Shown here: one piece after another, positions 57,038 to 64,000 of the stretch
Numbering within the stretch: position 1 is the first letter of the stretch
Layout of the letters: each line of letters starts with the position of its first letter
DNA from: a bacterium BMS3Bbin10
GTDB taxonomy: Bacteria; Pseudomonadota; Alphaproteobacteria; Rhizobiales; Methyloligellaceae
Direction of reading: 5' to 3'
DNA: 64,000 nucleotides
Assembly: GCA_002897995.1 (NCBI GenBank)
Contig: BDTT01000068.1
Location: 1 to 64,000, forward strand
Made by a program: the position numbers and the translations under genes
The notes under the pieces: generated by a model
The model's database searches: none
What the model was told of the DNA's origin: nothing
Seen by the model: the letters and a program-made list of their open reading frames with translations, nothing else

Positions 57038-57346
57038 ATGCCCCAGACCACCAGCCGGTTCTTCGATGAAATCGCCAAACTGATGACCGACGCCACCGGC
57101 GCGGCTCAGGGCGTGCGCGGCGAGATCGATGGCCTGATCCGCAGCCAGGCGGAACGGGTGCTGCGCGATCTGGATCTCGTGCAGCGCGAAGAGTTCGAGG
57201 CGATGAAGGCGATGGCGCAAAAAGCCCGCGAAGAAAATGCCAGACTGGAGAAGCGAATTGGCGAACTGGAGGGCGCTCTTTCCCGGTTTGGCGAAGGCCG
57301 CCCGGCCGCCTCTCCCCCAACTGGTGGCGACCCTTCCGGCCGGTAG
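57038..57346 (+). CDS. ubiK: UbiK-like accessory factor (BMFP domain)
   Basis: FFDEIAKLMTDATGAAQGVRGEIDGLIRSQAERVLRDLDLVQREEFEAMKAMAQKAREENARLEKRI; AGGAGG upstream. Confidence 0.92.
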   Translation: MPQTTSRFFDEIAKLMTDATGAAQGVRGEIDGLIRSQAERVLRDLDLVQREEFEAMKAMAQKAREENARLEKRIGELEGALSRFGEGRPAASPPTGGDPSGR

Positions 57347-57614
57347 CGCGCCTAAAAACATAACAAATCGACTTAATGCCGCCGTTTACCTGCCATTTTT
57401 CCCGCTTAATAAGGATCATCACGCCCTTTCATGAAATTGGCGTGGACAAGTTTGCCTGGCGTCTTGCGACTCAACCGACCTAAGGTTATGTCGCAGGGGT
57501 TGTGGTTTCTGAACTATAAACCGCAATATTTAGTGGGACTTGGGGGGGTGTCGCGCTGCGTTCATACTTGTGCGACTGGCCCAATATCACCAGGCCGGAA
57601 AACAAGGGCACGTC

Positions 57615-58112
57615 ATGGCTTCCATGGAATTTAACGGTGAACGCGCGCATCATCCGGTCGATCTGGTCGAGAATATCGCGACCATGCATGACTGGGCATT
57701 TGAGCGCAGCGCCGAAGATGAGCTGTCATTATGTGTGGCGGGCACCTGGAGCGACTATCAGATTTCCCTCAACTGGCGGGGCGACCTTGAGGCGCTGCAC
57801 CTGGCGTGTGCGGTCGATCTGAAAGTCTCCGACAGCCGCCTCACCGAGGTTTACCGTCTGATGGCGACCATCAACGAGCAGCTCTGGATTGGCCATTTCG
57901 ATCTGTGGCGCAACGAAAACCTGCTGCTGTTCCGCCATGGCCTGATGCTCAATGGGGCAGACCCGACGGTGGCGCAATGCGAGGCGCTGCTGCATAGCGC
58001 GCTCGATGCCTGCGAGCGCTACTTTCAGGCCTTCCAGTTCGTGATCTGGGCCGGAAAGTCCGCCGAGGAATCCCTGACGAACACGATGTTCGAAACCGAA
58101 GGACAGGCATGA
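57615..58112 (+). CDS. YbjN domain-containing protein
   Basis: MASMEFNGERAHHPVDLVENIATMHDWAFERSAEDELSLCVAGTWSDYQISLNWRGDLEALHLACAVDLKV...LWIGHFDLWRNENLLLFRHGL. Confidence 0.9.
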   Translation: MASMEFNGERAHHPVDLVENIATMHDWAFERSAEDELSLCVAGTWSDYQISLNWRGDLEALHLACAVDLKVSDSRLTEVYRLMATINEQLWIGHFDLWRNENLLLFRHGLMLNGADPTVAQCEALLHSALDACERYFQAFQFVIWAGKSAEESLTNTMFETEGQA

Positions 58113-58969
58113 CGCTCGAAATTGGCGGTGCGCTCGTTCTCATAGGCGCCGGCAAGATGGGCAGCGCACTTCTGGCCGGCTGGCTTGACCGGGGTCTGGA
58201 CCCGAAAACCCTATTCGTACAGGACCCCGATCCTTCCGATGAGCTGACCTCTCTCGCGCAGCGCAAGCATTTCAGCGTGGGCGCGGATGCCGCCGCCCTG
58301 CCTGCCGCTCCCGCAGTCATTGTGCTGGCGATCAAGCCTCAGATCATGGACGAGGTGCTTCCCTTCCTGAAGCCGCTTGTCGGCGGGAGCACCGTGGTGC
58401 TCTCGATCGTCGCCGGGCGGACGCTTGCCGGCATGGAGCGTCATCTGGGCGCCGGCAGCGCGATTGTGCGCTCCATGCCCAATATGCCGGCATCCATCGG
58501 GCGCGGCATAACGGTGGCTTGCGCCAACGCCAGCGTAACGCCTGCCCAGAAGACGAAATGCGACGAGCTTTTGCAGGCCGCGGGCTGCGTGGCGTGGACA
58601 AGCGAGGAAGCCGCGCTTGATCCCGTCACGGCGGTATCGGGCAGCGGGCCGGCCTATGTATTCCTGCTGGCGGAATGCCTGGAGGAAGCGGGGGTGCAGG
58701 CGGGGCTGGACCCGGAACTCGCCCGCAGGCTCGCGCGCGAAACGGTGAGCGGGGCCGGAGAGCTCCTGCGCCGGTCCGGTGCGCCGGCTTCCCGATTACG
58801 GAAAGACGTAACATCGCCCGGCGGCACGACGGCGGCGGCCCTCGAGGTTCTGATGGGAGGGGAGGATGGGCTGAAGCAATTGCTCATCCGTGCTGTCAAC
58901 GCGGCGGCCACGCGCTCGCGAGAGCTTTCGTCCCAGGCTTCGGACACCGGATCAAAGGTCAAGGATTGA
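58109..58969 (+). CDS. proC: Pyrroline-5-carboxylate reductase
   Basis: ALVLIGAGKMGSALLAGWLDRG...LAIKPQIMDEVL...RSMPNMPASIGRGITV...TAVSGSGPAYVFLLAECLEEAGVQAGL...VTSPGGTTAAALEVL. Confidence 0.95.
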   Translation: MTLEIGGALVLIGAGKMGSALLAGWLDRGLDPKTLFVQDPDPSDELTSLAQRKHFSVGADAAALPAAPAVIVLAIKPQIMDEVLPFLKPLVGGSTVVLSIVAGRTLAGMERHLGAGSAIVRSMPNMPASIGRGITVACANASVTPAQKTKCDELLQAAGCVAWTSEEAALDPVTAVSGSGPAYVFLLAECLEEAGVQAGLDPELARRLARETVSGAGELLRRSGAPASRLRKDVTSPGGTTAAALEVLMGGEDGLKQLLIRAVNAAATRSRELSSQASDTGSKVKD

Positions 58970-59029
58970 AAAATCGGGGGGTGCCGCGCGTGACAGGCGC
59001 GAACCCGCCACGCGCAGCAAAGGCATCGC

Positions 59030-59692
59030 CTAGTTGTTGGCGCTGAAGACATCCTGGCCGAAGCCACTGTCGTTCATGGCCGCGGTAATCGACGCGGTTA
59101 CGAATTTCTTGCCCGTGACGACGACCTTCGTCCCGACGGTGGTGCGGTCGTAAAGGTCGATGACATCCTCGTTATACATGCGGATGCAGCCGCGCGAGAC
59201 GGACTTTCCGATCAGCTCGGGCGCATCGGTGCCGTGTATCCGGTAGAGCGTGCTGCCGAGATACAGCGCCCGCACGCCGAGCGGGTTGCGCGGATCCCCG
59301 CCCTTGACATAGGGGGGAAGGTCGGGGTTTTCCCGGCGCATGGAGGCCGTCGGCGTCCAGCGCGGGTTCACCGTCTTGCGGCTTACCGGCTCCACGCCGG
59401 ACCAGAACGCTTTCCCGGTCGGAATGGCGATCGGATAGGAAATCGCCTTGCCGCCCGGCAGGATCTTGTAGAGGCGCGCATCGCCGATGCTGACGATTAT
59501 TGTGCCCGCGCGATACGGCACTTTCAGGTCTACGGTTGTGCGGCTGAGGGGTCTGTCGCTCCCGATCCCACCCAAAAAGCTGCTGAAGAAGCTTTGGGCG
59601 GAGGAGCTGTCCGCGGCGGCAGTCATTCCGATCGCCGCCGCGAGAGCCCCGAAGGCCACGCTTTTCAAGAGTCTGTTTATCTGTTTCATCAC
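59030..59692 (-). CDS. L,D-transpeptidase (YkuD), secreted
   Basis: TIIVSIGDARLYKILPGGKAISYPIAIPTGKAFWSGVEPVSRKTVNPRWTPTASM...YLGSTLYRIHGTDAPELIGKSVSRGCIRMYNEDVIDLYDR. Confidence 0.95.
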   Translation of the reverse strand: MMKQINRLLKSVAFGALAAAIGMTAAADSSSAQSFFSSFLGGIGSDRPLSRTTVDLKVPYRAGTIIVSIGDARLYKILPGGKAISYPIAIPTGKAFWSGVEPVSRKTVNPRWTPTASMRRENPDLPPYVKGGDPRNPLGVRALYLGSTLYRIHGTDAPELIGKSVSRGCIRMYNEDVIDLYDRTTVGTKVVVTGKKFVTASITAAMNDSGFGQDVFSANN

Positions 59693-59828
59693 ATCTTGTT
59701 CCTTGTGTTCCTCAATATCTGGGCAAGCCCGCCTGGCTGAGGGCTCGTTTATCCGCGGACACGAAAGACGCGGGGGATGCGTCCCGGGCGCCCGGCGCCT
59801 GGATGCCGTTGCCGGCTTTGAGGAGGTG

Positions 59829-60305
59829 TCAGATGCGCAGCCGGCCCGTGCGGGCGAATATGCTTGTGCCCGTGGAGCGGGCCTGAGACAGCAATCCGTA
59901 TATTGCGCTCAACCGCGTGGCTCCGCGCCCGGCGGCAAGCGGAGCCTGAACAAAGCGGAAAGAGAGATTGTCCGCTTTCAGCCCGGGGGCCTGGGCCTTG
60001 GGCCGAACGCGGCTCACAAGGGTCATGACAAATGATGTGCCGCAAGACGGGCATGATCCATGTGACCGCTCAGTCACATGCACGCAGACGGATTTTTCTG
60101 AAATGCCAGTCTGTACCGGGACGCGGCCGGGCACGGGGAAATAGAAACCGCCGACCGTCAGGGCGCCTTGCCCGCCGGTGACCGCATTGGCGGGCCCGGC
60201 CGGCGCGAGCCCCACGGTAAGCAGCGCAAGAAGTCCGAAAATTCGACGGAGGGCTGCATGCGCCAAGGTTCTGTCCCCAAGTCCCAAGTGACTCGATCTT
60301 AACAA
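59829..60305 (-). CDS. Hypothetical secreted protein (start uncertain)
   Basis: Signal-peptide-like ALRRIFGLLALLTVGLAPAGPANAVTGGQGALTVGG; no recognised domain. Confidence 0.4.
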   Translation of the reverse strand: MLRSSHLGLGDRTLAHAALRRIFGLLALLTVGLAPAGPANAVTGGQGALTVGGFYFPVPGRVPVQTGISEKSVCVHVTERSHGSCPSCGTSFVMTLVSRVRPKAQAPGLKADNLSFRFVQAPLAAGRGATRLSAIYGLLSQARSTGTSIFARTGRLRI

Positions 60306-60412
60306 GGACAGTCTCGGCTAGCGAAGCTAAAATACGCCTAACGCAGGTCACAATTACTTGTATCGCGCACTTGTATCGCGGCACATTGCATGGCTTGCGG
60401 GTCCTGGGATGA

Positions 60413-60787
60413 ATGCCGCTGGAGAACAAAGTGTCCGAACCCTCCGCTTCGCCGGAAATAGCCTTCGATGATTTTCTGAAAGTCGACATACGCGTGGGAA
60501 CGGTGACCCGCGCGGAGCCTTTTGCGCAAGCCCGCAAACCGGCGATCAGGCTGTGGATCGATTTCGGACCTGAAATCGGGATAAAGAAAAGCTCGGCTCA
60601 GATCACGGCGCATTACACGCCCGGGGAGCTGGTCGGCCGGCAGGTGGCGGCGGTCGTCAATTTTCCACCGCGTCAGATCGGACCCGTAATGTCGGAAGTG
60701 CTGACGCTCGGGTTTCCCGATGAAAATGGCGAGGTGGTGCTGTTCGCGCCCGATCTCAAAACGCCCGATGGCGGGCGGCTGTTCTGA
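60413..60787 (+). CDS. csaA: tRNA-binding protein / CsaA-like
   Basis: FDDFLKVDIRVGTVTRAEPFAQARKPAIRLWIDFGPEIGIKKSSAQITAHYTPGELVGRQVAAVVNFPPRQIGPVMSEVLTLGF. Confidence 0.93.
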   Translation: MPLENKVSEPSASPEIAFDDFLKVDIRVGTVTRAEPFAQARKPAIRLWIDFGPEIGIKKSSAQITAHYTPGELVGRQVAAVVNFPPRQIGPVMSEVLTLGFPDENGEVVLFAPDLKTPDGGRLF

Positions 60788-61767
60788 TGAAAATCGTTAT
60801 AACCGGAGGGGCCGGGTTTCTGGGGCGCAAACTGAGCGAGGCGCTGCTTGCCAGAGGCACGCTCGCGGGCCTGGAGGGGCGCGGCGAGCCCGTAACGCAA
60901 ATCACCTGTATAGATCAGCTCGAACCGGAGCGCCCGCTTGAGGGTGTCGGCTATGTGCGGGGCGATATATGCGACGCGGATGTTCTGGAGCAGGCAATCG
61001 GCGATGACACCGCGAGCGTGTTTCATCTGGCGGCCGTCGTCTCGGGCCAGGCCGAAGCCGACTTCGATCTTGGAATGCGCGTCAATCTCGACGCCACGCG
61101 CGCGCTGCTGGAGCGCTGCCGGAAATTGCCCCGGCCGCCGCGCTTCATATTCGCCAGTTCGGTTGCGGCTTTTGGCGCCGCGCCACGGATTGTCGACGAC
61201 GATACGCCTGTGCGGCCGCTCAACTCCTACGGGGTGGCGAAGGTGATCGGCGAATATCTGGTGGGTGAGTATGCCCGGCGCGGCTGGATTGACGGACGCA
61301 GCTTCCGCCTGCCCACCATCGTCATCCGGCCCGGCGCCCCGAACAGGGCGGCCTCGTCCTTTGCAAGCTCGATTTTGCGCGAGCCGCTCCAGGGCCGCAA
61401 GGCGATCTGCCCGGTGGCCGGGGACCTTGCGATCTGGATTCAGTCGCCCCGCACCGTGATTGCCAATCTGATCGCGGGGCATGAGCTGCCGCCGGAGGCC
61501 TGGGAGGAGGGCCTGCGGGTGCTCAATCTGCCGGGCCTCACGGTCACGGTCTCGCAGATGGTTGCGGGTCTTGAGCGCGCGGGGGGCGATACGGGCCTGA
61601 TTTCCTGGGAAGCCGATGCGGCGATAGAAGCGATTGTCGGCGCATGGCCGCGCGGCATGAAAACCGCGCGCGCCGATCAGCTCGGTTTCCGGTCGGACAG
61701 GGATATAGATGCAATCATTCGTGTTTTTCAGGAAGATGAATCTCAGCCTGGGGGAGGGCAGAAATGA
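60787..61767 (+). CDS. denD: NAD-dependent epimerase/dehydratase, D-erythronate dehydrogenase-like (DenD)
   Basis: [26 protein letters not shown]...[35 protein letters not shown]...FASSVAAFG...[36 protein letters not shown]. Confidence 0.85.
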   Translation: MKIVITGGAGFLGRKLSEALLARGTLAGLEGRGEPVTQITCIDQLEPERPLEGVGYVRGDICDADVLEQAIGDDTASVFHLAAVVSGQAEADFDLGMRVNLDATRALLERCRKLPRPPRFIFASSVAAFGAAPRIVDDDTPVRPLNSYGVAKVIGEYLVGEYARRGWIDGRSFRLPTIVIRPGAPNRAASSFASSILREPLQGRKAICPVAGDLAIWIQSPRTVIANLIAGHELPPEAWEEGLRVLNLPGLTVTVSQMVAGLERAGGDTGLISWEADAAIEAIVGAWPRGMKTARADQLGFRSDRDIDAIIRVFQEDESQPGGGQK

Positions 61768-62519
61768 GCGGGGGAAAAGTTGCGCTTGTGACGGGCGCGG
61801 GCAGCGGGATCGGGCGGGCGACCGCGCTCCTGCTGCAGGAAAACGGTTACGCGGTCGTGCTGACCGGCCGCCGGCTGGAGGCTCTGGAGGAAACCGCGCG
61901 TCTGGCGGTGGAAGGCGGCGGCGCAATGGCGCCCATATCCATGGATGCCGCCAACCCGGATTCGGTCGCGGCCGCATTCAGGAAAACAAAGGACGAGTTC
62001 GAACGCCTCGATTTGCTGTTCAACAATGCCGGCACCAGCGCGCCCGGCGTGCCGATGGAGGAGCTGACGCCGAAACAGTGGCAGGACGTGGTCAACGTCA
62101 ATCTGAGCGGTGCTTTCTACTGCGCCCAGCAAGCGATTCTGATCATGAGGGAACAAGATCCCAAAGGCGGGCGTATCATAAATAACGGATCGGTCTCGGC
62201 GCACGCGCCGCGGCCCTTTTCAGCCCCCTATACCGCCACCAAGCATGCCGTCACCGGCCTCACGAAATCGATTTCCCTGGACGGCCGCGCCCACAACATC
62301 GCCTGCGGCCAGATCGATATCGGCAATGCCCTGACCGGCCGGACGGAACGGATGCAAAAAGGCGTGCCCCAGGCCGATGGCACCGAGGCAATCGAGCCGG
62401 TCATGACGGCCGATCAGGTCGCGAGCGCCGTTCTCTACATGGATAGTCTGCCGCTTGAGACCAATGTGCAGTTCATGACCATCATGGCGACCAAAATGCC
62501 GTTTGTCGGACGGGGGTAG
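61764..62519 (+). CDS. SDR family oxidoreductase
   Basis: [32 protein letters not shown]...[40 protein letters not shown]...[20 protein letters not shown]. Confidence 0.94.
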   Translation: MSGGKVALVTGAGSGIGRATALLLQENGYAVVLTGRRLEALEETARLAVEGGGAMAPISMDAANPDSVAAAFRKTKDEFERLDLLFNNAGTSAPGVPMEELTPKQWQDVVNVNLSGAFYCAQQAILIMREQDPKGGRIINNGSVSAHAPRPFSAPYTATKHAVTGLTKSISLDGRAHNIACGQIDIGNALTGRTERMQKGVPQADGTEAIEPVMTADQVASAVLYMDSLPLETNVQFMTIMATKMPFVGRG

Positions 62520-62526
62520 GGTTACT

Positions 62527-62657
62527 CTAGAGCGGTTTCGATAATACCGTAAACCCGGCCACCCGCTCCCCCTTGCCCAACCACCCCGTGAGTGTACCCT
62601 TGGGGTGGTTGGGCAAGGGGGAGCGGGTGGCTTGGCACTTTACAAAAGGCTCCAATT
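62527..62657. repeat. Family B long-hairpin element, copy B4
   Basis: CTAGAGCGGTTTCGAT...CCACCCGCTCCCCCTTGCCCAACCACCCC-GTGAGTGTACCCTT-GGGGTGGTTGGGCAAGGGGGAGCGGGTGGCTTGG. Confidence 0.92.
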
Positions 62658-62692
62658 GGTCCTGAACCTGCCGGCCGGTCGGCAATGTGCCT

Positions 62693-64000
62693 CTAAACCG
62701 GCACGCGGATAATCGCCTGAAGGCCGCCCATCTTGCTCTGCTTGAGTGTGATGTCGCCGCCGTGGCTGCGCACGATGTCGCGGGCGATGGAGAGGCCGAG
62801 GCCGGTATTGGTGCCGGTGTCCTGCCCGCGCGCGTCATCGAGCCTGTAGAAGGGGCGGAAGACTTCTTCGCGTTCCGCTTCCGGGATGCCCGGCCCGTCA
62901 TCGTCGATGCGGAGCGTGAGCCAGTTTTTGGTCTTGGCGACGCGGATCGTGATGTTTTGAGAAAAGCGCACCGCGTTGGAGACCACATTGGTCACGGCGC
63001 GTTTGAAGGCATGCTGGCGCAGCGGCGCGACGACGGCGTCGCCCGGCAGCTTTAGCGTAATCACGGTGTTTTCCCGGCCGGTCTGGTTGCGGATTTCCTG
63101 GAGCAGGTGGCGGATATTGACCTGACTGCTTTTTTCACTCGAATCGCCCTTGGCGAATGCCATGTAATCTTCGAGCATGGCCTGCATTTCATCGACGTCG
63201 GCAAGCATCTCCTTTGCTTCGCTGGTGTCGCCGAACATCGCCAGCTGCAATTTGAACCGGGTCAGGACCGTTCGCAGGTCATGGCTGACGCCGGCGAGCA
63301 TGGTCGTGCGCTGTTCCATCTGGCGTTCGATCCTGTTGCGCATTTCCATGAAGGAGACCGCGGCCTGGCGCACCTCGCGCGCGCCGCGCGGCCGGAAATC
63401 CGCGGGCGCGGGGAGTCCCTTGCCGAAACGTTCGGCGGCTTGAGCGAGCCGCAGAATCGGCTTGATTTGATTGCGCATGAACAAAATGGCGACGGTAATC
63501 AGCACAAACGAGGTCCCGACCATCCACAACAGGAAGATATACGAATTGGACGCATAGGTCTGGCTGCGGCGTGCGATCACCCGAAATATCACCTTATCCA
63601 GCTTGATGCGTATTTCCACCAGACGTGAGCGCCCGACGGTGTCGATCCAGAACGGCCTGCCGATCTGCTTCCTGATTTTGTTGCTTAAGGTGCGGTCCAG
63701 CAGGTCGAAGAACGGTTTGGGGCGTACCGGAGGCAGGTTCTGGTCCGGCAAAATCTGAACCGCGAGGTTCAGGTCATTCCGGGCCATCTTGATCAATTTC
63801 TCGTATTTCTCGTCCTGGGGGTAGTTTTTATAGACTGAAATCAGGAATGAAATATCCCGCGTCGTGGCGTCGGACAGGCGCCGGGTGACGGTCTGCCAGT
63901 GCCGCTCCATGAAAACAAAGGCGACAACGGACTGCAGCAGGACCATCGGAGCGATGATAATCAGGAGCGCGCGGGCATAGAGACTCTTCGGCAGGACGCC
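62693..64000 (-). CDS. Sensor histidine kinase (EnvZ-like), 5' end beyond the window
   Basis: Frame stays open to 64000 (GVLPKSLYARALLIIIAPMVLLQSVVAFVFMERHW...). H-box MLAGVSHDLRTVLTRFKLQLA, N-box KRAVTNVVSNAVRF, G-boxes DDDGPGIPE and GTNTGLGLSIARDIVRSHGG. Confidence 0.95.
   Translation of the reverse strand, partial: GVLPKSLYARALLIIIAPMVLLQSVVAFVFMERHWQTVTRRLSDATTRDISFLISVYKNYPQDEKYEKLIKMARNDLNLAVQILPDQNLPPVRPKPFFDLLDRTLSNKIRKQIGRPFWIDTVGRSRLVEIRIKLDKVIFRVIARRSQTYASNSYIFLLWMVGTSFVLITVAILFMRNQIKPILRLAQAAERFGKGLPAPADFRPRGAREVRQAAVSFMEMRNRIERQMEQRTTMLAGVSHDLRTVLTRFKLQLAMFGDTSEAKEMLADVDEMQAMLEDYMAFAKGDSSEKSSQVNIRHLLQEIRNQTGRENTVITLKLPGDAVVAPLRQHAFKRAVTNVVSNAVRFSQNITIRVAKTKNWLTLRIDDDGPGIPEAEREEVFRPFYRLDDARGQDTGTNTGLGLSIARDIVRSHGGDITLKQSKMGGLQAIIRVPV

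Noticed and set aside
55562-57346. 594-aa + strand ORF
   Set aside because: Shadow of midA and lgt; only the last about 100 codons (57038-57346, ubiK) are real.

Overview
The window is about 64 kb of a GC-rich alphaproteobacterial chromosome, judged from gene content and synteny only. It is mostly housekeeping and metabolic genes: petABC (bc1 complex), mtnP-apt-mtnA-class II aldolase, ychF/pth/rplY/prs, lgt/midA/pgeF, proC, hemF, cca, usg, wrbA, two divergent bactofilins, and a MoxR-DUF58-DUF4159 operon. There is also a GntR-controlled acyl-CoA operon (MmgE/PrpD-MaoC-ACAD-CaiB-ECH) and two genes truncated by the window edges: a cadherin-repeat protein at the left and a sensor kinase at the right. 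No rRNA, tRNA, CRISPR array or complete transposase was recognised. Three signals stand out. (1) There are three families of dispersed, highly palindromic, MITE-like elements of roughly 100-150 bp. They are bounded by CTAG/YTAR, and their end supplies the TAG stop codon of the neighbouring gene in nine cases. Hairpin arms covary, and one family has a 22-bp hairpin nested inside it. (2) A putative locus comprises DUF6502, a DUF5666 lipoprotein and a divergent secreted NPPGPRGGPG-repeat protein. Its intergenic region carries three exact TGGGA-N5-TCCCA palindromes. (3) A GntR/acyl-CoA catabolic operon has a perfect 9-4-9 inverted repeat overlapping a near-consensus promoter. Gene remnants (CapK-like, ion channel, a tandem duplicate with a G9 tract, a frameshifted CxxC microprotein) are reported separately. 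All assignments come from reading the sequence and recognising families; no searches were run.
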